Assembly (NCBI GenBank): GCA_021396245.1
Contig: WNYE01000041.1
Span: 62,001 to 126,000 of the forward strand
Reading direction: 5' to 3'
DNA from: Sporothrix humicola
Taxonomy: Eukaryota > Ascomycota > Sordariomycetes > Ophiostomatales > Ophiostomataceae
Length of the DNA: 64,000 nucleotides
Shown here: positions 35,839 to 47,200 of the stretch, piece by piece
Layout of the letters: each line of letters opens with the position of its first letter
Numbering within the stretch: position 1 is the stretch's first letter
Position numbers and translations under genes: made by a program
Notes under the pieces: generated by a model
Told to the model about the DNA's origin: nothing
The model's database searches: none
What the model saw: the letters and a program-made list of their open reading frames with translations, nothing else

Positions 35839-35853
35839 AAAGGGCTCATAACC
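35839..35853 (-). other. primer-binding site matching initiator tRNA-Met anticodon arm
   Basis: Directly inside the 5' LTR (element sense). The plus strand reads AAAGGGCTCATAACC, which carries the CAT anticodon (35847-35849) within GGGCTCATAACC, as in the anticodon stem-loop of eukaryotic initiator tRNA-Met; the element RNA is complementary to it. Drosophila copia is known to be primed by a fragment of initiator tRNA-Met cut in the anticodon region rather than by the 3' end of a whole tRNA. Confidence 0.8.
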
Positions 35854-35962
35854 TGTAGGAGTAATGTGCATGCATTCTATGTATGTGGGAAATGAGGCCT
35901 TAGGGGCACATCTAGAGAAATAGGGCGCAGCGCTAGGTCACATGACCTCGGTGGGCCCTACA
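35854..35962 (-). repeat. LTR, 5' copy in element sense
   Basis: 109 bp, identical to 30454-30562. It should carry the element promoter. It is followed outward by the GATTA duplication at 35963. Confidence 0.95.
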
Positions 35963-35967
35963 GATTA
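35963..35967. repeat. target-site duplication, right copy
   Basis: GATTA, matching 30449-30453. Confidence 0.9.
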
Positions 35968-36848
35968 TGTAATTTTTTCATTGAGTGTAGCCATCACGTG
36001 TGTGCTTTGGAATAGAGTGGGTCTATCCGCAGCCTCGTGCCAGGGTCGCAAGGCTGAGATCCTGTCACGACCTCACGACGACGACGACCTGGAAGGCTTC
36101 AATATTAGGACAAGGAGAGTATAAAAAAAACTATAAAATTATTGAACAATAAATTAAATTGTTGAACACACTGAGAGCCCATCCGTTACCTTTTGGGTGT
36201 GATTTTAGGAGGCCCGCTCGCTCCTTTACTTTTTCAAACTCCGGTCCATCCTTCTTTCTTCAATCAGCTTGAGGCAGCCCATATCCGCCCCCAAACCAAA
36301 ATCTTGTGATAATGTTTTTTGAAAATTTTTCTGCAAAGAAAGTTGAGCACTATCTCGTCTGATATCTTTCAAGTCCTCAGTTTCAGCACCTTCTCAGACC
36401 CCTCTCTTCTTCGTAGCCTTCTCCAAGCTTCATTCATGACGTGTCAATTGGATTGTTCAGACGACTTTGCCTTTTTAAGTGACGATAATTTTCCAATCAC
36501 TCAAAACTTCTCTTCTTCTCTCTTCTTATTTTTCTTTTCGAGGACTCTCCGCCGCCTCCTCATGATCATATGATCACTTCCTCTTCTAGGCGACTTCACC
36601 ACTCAATCAGAGTGCGAAACTTCAAGCGTATACAAACCTCACAACTGCATGCACCACATGATAGAAAATTAACAGCAAAAAAGCTCTTTTATTTTTGCAG
36701 TCTCTATCTCTCTCCAACCATCGCCATTGATCAACGAGCTGGATAGAAGTTAGAGCAAGCTCAAAGGCAGACAAAGCTCAGCTGCCACTGAAAGGCCCAG
36801 CCAAACAACAACAAAAAAAAAACACAAAAAAACACCAACACCGACACC
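35968..36848. promoter_or_regulatory. upstream region of the Cys-rich orphan
   Basis: 881 bp from the retrotransposon to the start at 36849. It includes A/T-rich DNA at 36120-36170, a CT-rich stretch at 36200-36560 and an A-rich leader ending in runs of A just before the ATG. No gene is seen. Confidence 0.5.
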
Positions 36849-38063
36849 ATGTGCTTCATTGAGTTTGTTGGCTATACGTGTGGCCATACGTCACTGCCTG
36901 TTCTTCGCGCTTGCCCACTGACCACCGCAAGCCATACTTTCCCAGCGTGCACCCGCCGCGCCGACAAGCCCTTCTTTGCTGGCGAAATGTGCTCTGCCTG
37001 CCAGAAAATTGTTCACAGCCGCGCCACCCAGATTGAAGAATACGAGCACCGGTTCATGCACTTGCGTGGAGCCTGCAGCTGCGAGACGGTGTTTCCCTTC
37101 CTCATTCGCCCCCGCCAAATCGGTGTCTGTGGCGAGAAGAACGACAAAAACGGCCGCATCCACGACCATGACGAGTACAACGAGGCCCTCAAAGACCCCG
37201 TGCCTCCCATTCTTTGCGAGTCAAAGGGCAAGCTGTCGGTTTCCGTCCGTCTTCCGAGCCTTTTTGCTGCCGAGTGGGTGGGTGACCATCGACGCCGCCA
37301 TGAAGACGGCCAGTGTGATTGCCGTGTCGATTTCCGGCCCTACGAAGAGCGCCTTCGTGCCGACGAGGAAGAAAAAGCAGCCCGTGCCCATGCCATGGCC
37401 ATCACAGACAACACTGTGTGCAACATTGGCTCAAAACGTCTTCGGCGTGTTGCCTCAATGTCTGCCATGTCGTCGATCGACGACAGCGACTGTTTCGAAC
37501 AGGAAGGACTGAAGCCGCAGCTAGAGCGGAAACGCAGCAGCTCCCACCAGGAGTTCACCTATTTTGTGACCGAGGACGTGGCTGAGGGCACCGGAGAGGG
37601 CGACGGCTTTGTGACGGCAACGAGTGCCCTGAAGCTCAAGGACGGAGAGGACGGACACACAGCGCCGGGTCTGGTGCCGAATTCTGCCTTTGCACGGATG
37701 CCGCCGCGCCCTGGAAAGAGTGTGCGTTTTGCTGGAGCTGTCTTTGAAGAAGTGCCCCAGTACCTTCGGCTTGTGGGCCAGTTTCTTGCCCAGCCGTCTC
37801 CTGCTCTCCAAAATCCACACCAGCCGGTGATGATTGACTGCGTTCTCGACGAGACGGCCGACGAACTGGCCATGGTGGCCTATAAAAATCAAAACTCACC
37901 GAACCAACCGCGCCCTTTGACAATGACAGAGATCAAAGAGCACCATGAGCGACAGGCACGACTGCAAGTCCCTTTGGTTGGGTTTCCTATTGGAGCTGGT
38001 CCTGAGGGCATGTCCCACGCAATTCCGTGGGAGACCAACCCGCCGTGCTGGAGACGCAACTGA
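36849..38063 (+). CDS. Cys-rich orphan, possible zinc-binding N-terminus
   Basis: Single exon of 404 residues, starting after an A-rich leader (CACCATG context). The first 100 residues hold a cluster of Cys and His: CFIEFVGYTCGHT, then CPL, SHTFPAC, CSACQKIVH and GACSC. This could bind zinc, but I cannot match a named finger. The middle is charged (residues 150-185). The C-terminal half has RPGKSVRFAGAVFEEVP, with KSVRF resembling a PP1 docking motif, then QFLAQPSPALQ. There is no membrane segment. It looks like a conserved filamentous-ascomycete protein of unknown function. Its upstream region carries the copia insertion about 890 bp from the ATG, which might affect expression. Confidence 0.7.
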   Translation: MCFIEFVGYTCGHTSLPVLRACPLTTASHTFPACTRRADKPFFAGEMCSACQKIVHSRATQIEEYEHRFMHLRGACSCETVFPFLIRPRQIGVCGEKNDKNGRIHDHDEYNEALKDPVPPILCESKGKLSVSVRLPSLFAAEWVGDHRRRHEDGQCDCRVDFRPYEERLRADEEEKAARAHAMAITDNTVCNIGSKRLRRVASMSAMSSIDDSDCFEQEGLKPQLERKRSSSHQEFTYFVTEDVAEGTGEGDGFVTATSALKLKDGEDGHTAPGLVPNSAFARMPPRPGKSVRFAGAVFEEVPQYLRLVGQFLAQPSPALQNPHQPVMIDCVLDETADELAMVAYKNQNSPNQPRPLTMTEIKEHHERQARLQVPLVGFPIGAGPEGMSHAIPWETNPPCWRRN

Positions 38064-38722
38064 CGTGGGAGGGGATTGGGGCGGAGATGTTGGAGGAAGT
38101 TGTGTTGGGTGTTGGAAAAGTGGAAACAGTTTGTCTGGTTTTCGGGTGGAATTGTGACGGAGTGCGCCAGTTGGTGGCAAGATAACCATTATTACGTTCA
38201 ATAAGGCGTTTGGGTGAATAGGGGCGTTCAGGAGGGTACATTGTTGTCACAATGGGCGTTTCGGGGTGGAAATAAGAGCAATAGGCTGTTGTTGCCTTGC
38301 TGTGTTATTTGCCGGTATTTGTTTGCCGGGGGTTCTTTTGGGTTTGCTTTTGGAATTCTGTTTCTAGTTTCGCGATGATTTTATGTTGATGAGGGATGAC
38401 CTAGTGAATGACAAATGAATCAATGATTAGCTTGAGCTTGGACCGTATATTAAATGTAGAATGTTTTCTCTTGTTTTTTGTGTGTTTATGTTGCTGCTGC
38501 TTATATCGTCTCAAAACCCTGTGTTCAGCAATTTTTTGTGAGTATCATTTTGTTGATGCTCGCCCCGGAGCAGTCCATCTCGTCCTGGATGTAAACAAAA
38601 AGTAGAAAAGACAAAGGAAAACGAGAAGAAAAAAATGACAATAAAAAATAAATGATGATAGTTGCTTTGCAATATATACACACGATTCTTCCACTGCGCG
38701 TCGTCTCTACCCGTCAATCTGA
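38064..38722. other. 3' intergenic region between convergent genes
   Basis: 659 bp of G/T-rich then A/T-rich sequence between two stop codons. It probably holds both 3' untranslated regions. No gene is seen. Confidence 0.5.
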
Positions 38723-40333
38723 TTACCGATCGACCTCACCTAGAAGAGAAGATGTGTTAGTAAATGTATCAATAGATGACAAGCAATTATAGGGAATCCG
38801 TATTAACTCACCGAACACCAGATCCATTGTACCAATCACAGCCACAGCGTCGGCCAACAGATGGCCACGAGAGACGTGGTCGAAGCCTGCCAGATGGGCA
38901 AAGCCAGGAGCACGGATGTGCACCCGGTACGGCCGCTCGCTGCCGTCGCTGACCACGTACACGGCCATCTCACCCTTGGGCGCCTCAATCGCGCTGTAGG
39001 TGTCACCGGGGGGCACAGCGTAGCCCTTGGTGTACAGCAGGAAGTGGTGGATCAGCGCCTCCATGTTCTCCTTCATGGCCGCACGCGGCGGCGGCGAAAC
39101 CTTGTAGTCCTCGACGCGGACGGGGCCGGCGGGCATCTTGTTCAGGCACTGGTGGATAATGCGCAGCGACTGGCGGAACTCCTCCATGCGGCACAGGTAG
39201 CGGTCGTAGCAGTCGCCGTTGATACCGACAGGGACGTCAAAGTCGACCTGGTCGTAGGCGTCGTACGGCTGGTTCTTGCGGATGTCAAACGGCACGCCCG
39301 AGCCGCGCAGCATAACACCCGAGAACGACAGGTTCAGGGCCTCCTCGGCCGAGACAACACCGACGCCCTGCAGACGGTTGATCCAGATCCGGTTGTCCGT
39401 CAGCATTTCCTCCGTCTCGTCGATACGGTCGCCGAACTGCGTCGCCCACTGGTAGATGTCGTCGAGCAGACCCATGGGGATATCCTGGTGGACACCGCCG
39501 GGGCGAACGTAGGCGGCGTGCATACGCGCACCAGACACACGCTCGTAGAATTCCTGGGATGCATGTTAATACCCAATTGCACACCACACCGAAGCAACTG
39601 TTTTTCAAGCTTCACCACAGTATCTTACCATCAGCTTCTCACGCTCCTCGAAACCCCACAGGAAAGGCGTCAGGGCACCGACATCCATGGCGTGCGACAG
39701 GACAGACATCAGGTGGTTCAGGATACGCGTGATCTCGCCAAACAGCGTGCGGATGAACTTGGCACGCTGCGGGATCTCAATGTTCAGCAGCTTCTCGACG
39801 GCCAGCGAGAAGCACTGTTCGTTGGTCATCATGGACACGTAGTCGAGCCGGTCAAAGTACGGGAGCGCCTGCAGGTACGTCTTGTACTCGCAAAGCTTCT
39901 CCGTGCCACGGTGCAGCAGACCAATGTGAGGGTCTGCACGGATAATCTCCTCGCCGTTGATCTCCAGAATCAGCCGCAACACACCGTGCGCGGCGGGGTG
40001 CTGCGGGCCAAAGTTGACTGTGTAGTGCCGCAGCTTCCGGCTCTCGACGTTGTTGTCCGTCACGGGAATCTTTGCGTAATCCTCCGTCGGCAGCTGGCGT
40101 GCCAGCAGATCTTCGGGGCTCGGCACCTGGAAGTCGTCGCCAACAGGCACAATGCGCGTGCCCTGGCCCTCGTACGGTGACGCATACCGGCGTGTCGTGG
40201 CGGTCGAGAAAGCAGCGGCGGCCCGGACGGCTGGTGTCCGCTGTGCCAGGAATTTGGGAGAGGAAGAGGCGATCGGGCGAAGGCACAGGCGCTTGGCGGC
40301 ACCGCGGCCGGCTAACCGGTAGAGGCTGGACAT
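38723..40333 (-). CDS. nuo-49: NADH:ubiquinone oxidoreductase 49 kDa subunit (complex I)
   Basis: Three exons, 39629-40333, 38812-39553 and 38723-38739, encode 487 residues. Intron 1 has gtaaga and ccag; intron 2 has gtgagt, a tttactaac branch and ctag. The last exon restores the conserved C-terminus VFGEVDR. The N-terminus is an Arg/Ala/Ser presequence (MSSLYRLAGRGAAKRL...RRYASP). The mature part shows TVNFGPQHPAAHGVLRL, HRGTEKLCEYKTYLQALPYF and SVLSHAMDVGALTPFLWGFE, all characteristic of the NuoD/49 kDa family, which lines the ubiquinone pocket in the peripheral arm. The final intron is 72 nt and has no in-frame stop. It is divergent from the AC40 gene. Confidence 0.97.
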
Positions 40334-41013
40334 TTTGTGTGTGTTGTGTGTGTCTTGTGTGTCGGATCGATCGAAGGTTTCGAGCTTATCGAAGGTTTAT
40401 ATGCCGGAGTCCGTCTCGGCAAAAAGGATTGGATTCCAAGGAGGGGAGATTTGTCGATGACGACGAAGGGGCGAATGCGGCGCACACGTCCCGGAAATGG
40501 ATATCAAAGTCGACAATTCGCGTCCCCGATGCGAATTGCGCGTTCGGAGCCGGTTTGGGATCGCGGAGGAGTCGTCGGAGGGTAGTGAGGGGGGACAGGC
40601 CGTGTGTGCGGAAAACAACACTTTGGACTCTGGAGTGCCTCAAAATGTCTCTCGCCGTCAGGACCCGAGCTCCAGCGCAAAGAAACTACGACCGGAACAA
40701 CCAGCCATCCGTTCTGACCCGCTTATTTTTTACCTATGGAACGAGTTAGAGAGCTTGAATTACATGGACGGATTTCATTGGCCAATCGAGGTGCGAGTGG
40801 GGCAGACCGGCTCACCGTCGGTGGCACCTGCCGTTGTCCCCCACCAGAGCATTGATGGCTCGGTGAGAGAAGGTGAGCGATAAGGCAGGCGATAAGAAAA
40901 AAAAGTTTTGCCTGCATTTTGGCGGGTGACAGCCTCTACTGTTTTTACTGCCTGATTACAGCCTTCTCTCACCTCTCACGATACAACCACAACCGCACCG
41001 CCATGCAAACACA
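40334..41013. promoter_or_regulatory. bidirectional promoter region (nuo-49 / RPC40)
   Basis: 680 bp between two divergent housekeeping genes. It includes GT-rich sequence (gtgtgt) next to the nuo-49 start. No further gene is seen. Confidence 0.5.
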
Positions 41014-42218
41014 ATGGCACCGCTAACCAAGCCCAGCCAAGAAGAGCTCGATCGGAGGAGGGTGAGTGCAATCAATCGATTTTAATGCAATATTTTTTGT
41101 CTCTTTTTCTCCTTTCACTAACCGACTCCCTCCAGACGATCGGAATCAACCTCGAGACGGTGACGAATGTCTCGGCCACAGAGTTCCCGGGAAACTACCC
41201 CGGCGAGGACTTGGCGTGGGACGTTGACGAGTTCCGCGACAGCCTGACGGTCAAGTTCCACAAGAACGAGCCGTTTGATGCCGCTTTCTCCGTCATCGGC
41301 ATCGACGCCAGTATCGCGAATGCCTTCCGCCGCATCATGATCGCCGAGATCCCGACCGTCGCCATTGAGACTGCCTACATCGACAACAACACCTCCGTGA
41401 TCCAGGACGAGGTGCTCGCACACCGTCTGGGCCTCATCCCCTTCCGCGGCGGCAAGGACGGCCTGCGCAACTTTATCAAGTTCTGGAAACGCCCTGCACC
41501 CGACGCCGACCCGAGCGAGTTCCCCACGTCGTTCGACTACAACACGCTGAAGTTGGACCTGCGCATCGAGTGCACGCGTAATTCCGCCGCTGTCCCCGGC
41601 GAGACCGACCCCACGAAGCTGTACAACCACGCCCACGTCTACGCCAAGGATATTGTGTTCGTGCCCGAGGGCCGCCAGCTCGAGTATTTCTCGGGCGATA
41701 ACGCCATTGTCCCCGTCAACCCGGACATCCTGGTCGCCAAGCTGCGGCCGGGCCAGGTGATCGATATCGAGATGCACATGCACAAGGGCATCGGCGCCGA
41801 CCACGCCAAGTTCTCGCCCGTTTGCACAGCCTCATACCGTCTGCTGCCCATCATCAACATTACAAAGCCCATCGTTGGCGCCGACGCCGTCAAGTTTGCA
41901 AAGTGCTTCCCCGAAGGCGTTATCGGCCTGGAAAAGGTCACCAAGAAGATTGCCGACCAGGACAAGGCGTATGCCGAGCACGTTGGCGAGACACGCGCCA
42001 CCGTCGTCGACCCGATGCGCGATACGGTCAGCCGCGAGTGTCTGCGGCACGACGAGTTCAAGGGTAAGGTCAAGCTGGGCCGCCGCAAGGACCACTTTAT
42101 CTTCTCGGTGGAGAGCACGGGCCAGTGGGACAGTGACGAGCTGTTCCTGGAGTCTGTTATGATGCTCAAGGCCAAGTGCCAGAAGCTGGAGAAGCAGGTC
42201 AAGAACATGATCCGCTGA
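41014..42218 (+). CDS. RPC40: RNA polymerase I and III subunit AC40 (RPAC1)
   Basis: Two exons, 41014-41061 and 41136-42218, encode 376 residues. The intron has gtgagt, a cactaac branch and ccag, in phase 0, joining MAPLTKPSQEELDRRR to TIGINLETV. The body shows the alpha-like D motif AFRRIMIAEIPTVAIE followed by QDEVLAHRLGLIP, as in eukaryotic AC40 and archaeal RpoD. The protein pairs with AC19 to form the alpha-like assembly platform of Pol I and Pol III. The C-terminus ends with a Lys-rich helix (MLKAKCQKLEKQVKNMIR). An earlier ATG at 41003 runs into a stop after seven codons, so it is not the start. Confidence 0.95.
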
Positions 42219-42510
42219 GTGTTGTGGTTTTGGCCGGGGTATCTTGTGTGGGGGCGGCTTTGCATAGCATTTTCGGTTTTTTTTCGTCTATTTGTTTGTC
42301 TATTTGTCTTCTGGCCTTTTCTGGTGTCATTTGTTTGCTGCATCGTACATAGACATTTTGTATTTACGTACCACGGGGTGGAAAACCAACACGGCGTCTG
42401 GAATATCAAAATAATGGAATCAAGTATGAGCGCAGCAATTGTGAAGAAGGTTTTATTTGATTGTTCATTCATTTATTTGTTCGTACATCATGATAACTGG
42501 TCTCACTGCC

Positions 42511-43914
42511 TCACGCCTTGGCTGTCAAGACGAAGGTGAATGCTAGACTGGGGAACGCCGGGTCTGTAAGCACCACCTCAAAGCCGTGCTCCAGCTCCAG
42601 CTCCTTGAGCGTTTTGTCGAGGTTTGGCCGTGTCTTCTCCTCCAATCCTGGTGGGCTGCGCATATACAGCGTCTTGCCCTCGGCACGGATCGATGGTTTC
42701 TTGAGCTGTGCTTCTGGACGATCCTTAAACGAGTCAAGGAATTCGCCCAGCGTCAGATTCAGATCTGTCGGCAATGGCCGTGCCTTTTGGTCCTCGCCAC
42801 ACACAGGGCAATCCTCCTTTCGCTCGTGCTTGAATGTGTACGTATAAATGCTTTCGTTGCCCGAGTACATCATATAGTTGGCCTCGTCGCCCAAAGACGG
42901 CACAATGCTCGTGGCCACTTTGAGAGCTTCATTGCAGCAGCTGGCCGCAATGACGGCGTTTGTCGATGCAATCGCCGGGATAATGTTCTTGACTACGCCT
43001 TGGGTTAGCGCGTACGTGACGCCCGAGATGTTGAACTCGTTGGCCCGGATCAACGCCTTTTGGTACAGCCATGTAATGTGCTCCGGATCATCCTTGTCCA
43101 ACGCAGGAAATGGCTTCTCCTTGTCCCAAGCAATAACGTGTGCCCACTCGATACAGTGCTCGGGCTGCCGTGGGATGCTGGCGATTGTGCAGAGCGGGAC
43201 AGCGGCACGGGGCGCATGCATGTCAAGCTGGCATTCAATGCACGAAGTTATCGTTGGAATAATGACGCGGGCCTGGCCCTTGAATCCCTCAGTGCCGCCG
43301 TCGATCAGCGGCTTGACGCCGTCGCCCGTTTCGTCCGTCTCGGCCATGCTGACGAGCGTCGCGTTGATCCACCGCCGCGCCTCAATGCTGTCCAGGCCGC
43401 ACACGACAATCTGGAACTGCATGTAAAACTCCTCGTCGAAATCCTGGATGCGTTTGTTGTGTGGCGTAATGGTGACGCCGCGCACGCGCCGCATGACAAA
43501 CTGCGCCGCCACCTCGGCCTTGTACTTGCCGACGTCGGCCTTGCGGAACAAGAACTGGCGATTAAGGTTGGATATGTCGATCGTGTCCATGTCGATGACG
43601 TGAATGTCCTTGAAGCCGGACAGGGCGAGGTTCTTGAGAATTTCGCAGCCGAGGCCGCCGGCGCCGATCACTAGGATCTTCATCTTATTGACGAACGGGA
43701 TCACATTGTCGGACTCGAAGCCTGCTTCAACGGGCGTAAACGGCCCGACTGCCGTCCTGATCCGGTCCAAATACTTCCTGTTGAGATTTGGTCAGTTTTG
43801 GCGAGAAAACGGAGAGTCACAAACACTGGCTAGAGGTCGGTGGTTGAGCCGCTGAAGGCTGATTATTGGAACTTACCATCGTTCGGAGCTTGTTGCTACT
43901 GCCGTGTCAGCCAT
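42511..43914 (-). CDS. UBA3: NEDD8-activating enzyme E1 catalytic subunit
   Basis: Two exons, 43877-43914 and 42511-43777, encode 434 residues. The intron has gtaagt and aacag, in phase 2, joining MADTAVATSSERW to KYLDRIRTAVGPFTPVE. The nucleotide loop VIGAGGLGCE lies at about 49-58. The active-site region VPLCTIASIPRQPEHC puts the thioester Cys at about residue 209. Zinc-binding pairs are CIEC and CPVC. The C-terminal ubiquitin-fold domain begins near DLNLTLGEFLDSF. With Ula1/APPBP1 this subunit activates NEDD8/Rub1 for transfer to cullins. It is head-to-head with TEL2 over 357 bp. Confidence 0.95.
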
Positions 43915-44271
43915 TGTGAGTAAAAGACGCGTCCTTTCGCCGGTGTCGTCTGATCTTGTGGTCGAAAATGTCGTGAGATGAGGTTGAATGTTTGCAATCC
44001 AGGAGCTGGCGTTCTGTAACAAATCGCGGGGCGGTCGGGAGCTGCCTGTAGTTTAGGCGGCGCGTGCTTATCGATAAGCGCTACAGCAGTGTCGCCTGCT
44101 CTTGCCCCAGCTGTAACGTCAGCGGCCACGCCTGGGCGATAGTGGGTCCCGAGCTTTCATCCAAACCTTCAACCTCATCCTTAGCCTTGACCTTCTCTCA
44201 GACTTGCTTAAAACGCATGCAACTCTATTTACACGCCATATCACCGGTCTTCTGACCACACGAGAGCCGGA
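43915..44271. promoter_or_regulatory. bidirectional promoter region (UBA3 / TEL2)
   Basis: 357 bp between divergent starts. It includes CTTATCGATAAGCG around 44066, which holds two overlapping GATA-type hexamers in opposite orientation. No gene is seen. Confidence 0.5.
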
Positions 44272-47200
44272 ATGGACGAGCTACTCTCGCCCGTCAGCAA
44301 GACGTATAAAAAGGCCGCCGCGCAAGACGAGCCTTTACTGCAAGAAGTGAAAACGACATCGAGCTCGACGACAACAGCTACTCCTTCAGCGGCTCCAGCA
44401 AGACATAAATTTGCGGCAGAATCAGCCGACGAGGCACTCGAGATATTAAGAAATGAGCCCGACTACGATACACTCGTGTCAGTGGTGCGGTACCTGCTTT
44501 CAAGCAAAGCATCTGTCGACCTTCGGCAGCCGACCCCACTCTCTGCTCAGATTGTCCAAATTCTCGTGACGGCTATTGTACCCAACTACTGGACACTTTT
44601 GCGTGATGAGAGTGCCAAGAGTCAAAAGGGCCGTACAGATCTTGATCTTCTACTTGGGTGTCTCCGAAGCGTCACTGGCCTGAGTGCATTAGTTGTGAGA
44701 TTGCGTGCTCTTTTGGCAGAGACGAAGATCAAGAAATCAACAACTACAACCACCACAACGACAGACGACAACCCAGGAAATCCGGCATGGCAACTGAGGA
44801 TCCTTGTTGACGTGTTGGCTCAGCTTCTGCCTGGAAACGAGGCTTTGGCCCAGATCTGGAAAGATAGCACGGCAGGAGCCGAAGACGATGCCAAGAAACG
44901 GCCTCTTGTGCAGGAGTTTCTGAGCGTCATTGGCGGCGGCAAAATTGTGTCACTCACAGCCGAATCGGAGGTTGTCGTGAGGTCCGAATTTAGCTCAGAG
45001 AAGCTTCCTGCGTCCTGGGTCGCCAACGGAAAAGAGTACAGTTTGTGGTTGACAAAGGGCATTATCAAATGGGCCTCCCAAGACACAGATCCGGAAGATC
45101 AGAAATCACAAGGTGCCCTTCTTGGCAAGGCGCTTCGGCTTGGATATTCAGGTAAGTCCGCACTCTCATTTATTTGAAATATATGAGATGAAGCTAATAT
45201 TATAGACACTGTTATCGCATCTCTCGTCTCTGACCTCATCCTCGATGATCCAGAGTCAAGTAAAGGTCTTCTTGGCCGCCTTCTTGAGCCGTTACCAGCT
45301 CACGATCAGAAGAAGATTTTGTTTGGTGTGTTAAAGTATGCGGCAGAGACGTATTTTACCCCTGCACCGGACACTACGGCTGTTGATGCCACTACTGTAT
45401 CTGCTGTGGCTGGTCTTATCAAGCGCGTGACCGACAGCAGTCCAATTCTCCATGAGCAGCTAGTTTCGTGGCTCTTGACCAACCTCGCCGTTGGCCTCAT
45501 CAACGGCATTGGCATTCGGCGGGCAGCTGTAGCTGTTGTGGCTGAGAATCCCAAGAACCTGACTGAGATTCTGGAAAAGTCAATATCCGAGTTTGGCGAC
45601 CAGCTATTTATCAAACATGCTCCAATAATACAGCAAGAAGGTGAGACACCTTCACCCAAAGGCATATATTCGATACGAATACCGACTAACTTTTCCTAGC
45701 CAAAGCACAAGTCATACTCCTCTGCGCTGGCTATGTCAGCCGCGGCTCACAACGGGCACTCACTTCTATGTTGCGTTCGCGGACGTATCTCGAGACAGTA
45801 TCGAACCGACTGGGTGCCTCGCAAAACCGGGCCAAATTCCTCGGAATGGTCGTTGGTGAAGGATTGTCTGGTCTTGTCGATGACAGCAAGAAGAAGCTTG
45901 ACTTCCACATGGACGAGACAAAGTCAGATGAAGGCATGTGGTACAAGGGCCTTGTCGAGGTCTCTGACAACGTGGGATCACTTGAGCCACTGCGGAAGCA
46001 AACCCCCGCCACAAAGGGTGAAGCAAGCACTGCAAAACCGTCGAAACCACTGCCCGCAAAAATTACCAAACCTGTCCGGCGACCGCCTGTTCAGCCTAAA
46101 AAGACGGGCTTCATCATCGAGGAGCTTGGGTCGGACGACGACGAAAGCACAAAGGGTGGCCCAGATGACGATATTGTGGCTTATGGCAAGCCAGACTCGG
46201 ATGCCGAAGACTCGGATGACGATCCTACCATGATTCGCCGTGACAAGCCCAAGGCACCTGTATATATTCGTGATCTGATCACCTACCTCCGCGACACGGA
46301 AAACTACGACAAACAGAGGCTGGGAATGGCTACGGCGCCAGTTCTGATCCGCCGCAAGGCCACCTTTGGCACAGAAGTCTTGCAGCACGCTCAGGACCTT
46401 GCTTCGATTCTCGTTGGTATCCAAGACTCGTTTGAGATGGCCGATTTCGACCAGTTGAGACTGCAAGGAATGGTGGCGCTTGTCGTTGCCCAGCCCAATG
46501 TTGTCGGCCCATGGTATTCTCACCTGTTCTTTGACGGCGACTACTCTCTCGCACAGAGAGCGTCTATCCTCACAGCCCTGGGTCTGGGTGCTCGAGAATT
46601 GGCTGGCTTCGACACTTCGGAGTATGCATCAGCCGCCGCATTCCCCTCGAAGCAGCTGCCCGAGCGCATGGAGCGTCTCTACGTGCCCTCTGAGGCCTCT
46701 CAGCCGGGATTTGGATATGGCAACACCTCGTCTCTCAAGGCACTCGGCCCAGGCGTTCTCGACTCGATTACAGACTCGCTCACAGCCACTTTTCTCCGTC
46801 CAATTGCTGCCCAAGCAGCCGACGATGCCACTGGGCCAGACGTCCTGAAGCTGAACTCGTTCAAGTCGCGTCTGTCCAAAAATGTAGGCGATGATAAAGC
46901 TGCAGCCAAAGTGAAACGCACAGCCAACCGTCCAGCTGCAGCCGTCAACACATCCGGCGCTCTCCTCAGCTCTGCCTTTCTCTTCCCTCTTCTAGCCCGC
47001 TTCCAGCTCGCATTACAGACTTCGTCGTCCGCCCGCATGCGCCGTGTCCTCTTTGACCCGTCCCTCCTCTCGCTCTACCTCAAGACTCTCGCTGTCATCC
47101 TGCACGCCGCTGGACCAGGCGCGCTCGCCCTGCCAGACATGACTGCCGAGCTGTGGCACCTCTTGCTGAGCAGCACGATCCAGGCCCAGTGTGCCGGCGA

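Larger units (their letters stand above)
30454..35962 (-). mobile_element. Ty1/copia LTR retrotransposon, full-length, inactive coding region
   Basis: 5509-bp element in minus orientation, bounded by identical 109-bp LTRs (TG...CA ends) and a GATTA target duplication. Internal order on the minus strand is primer-binding site next to the right LTR, one long Gag-protease-integrase-reverse transcriptase-RNase H frame (35657 to 30768), then a short purine-rich tract at the left LTR. Integrase before reverse transcriptase defines the copia superfamily. The coding frame has seven in-frame stops but no frameshift. The element lies between the TFIIS leader and the Cys-rich orphan at 36849 and interrupts neither coding region. 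Confidence 0.95.

Noticed and set aside
38861..40180. 439-codon frame antisense to the complex I 49 kDa gene
   Set aside because: Shadow frame of a certain gene; it reads across the intron and has no recognisable motif.
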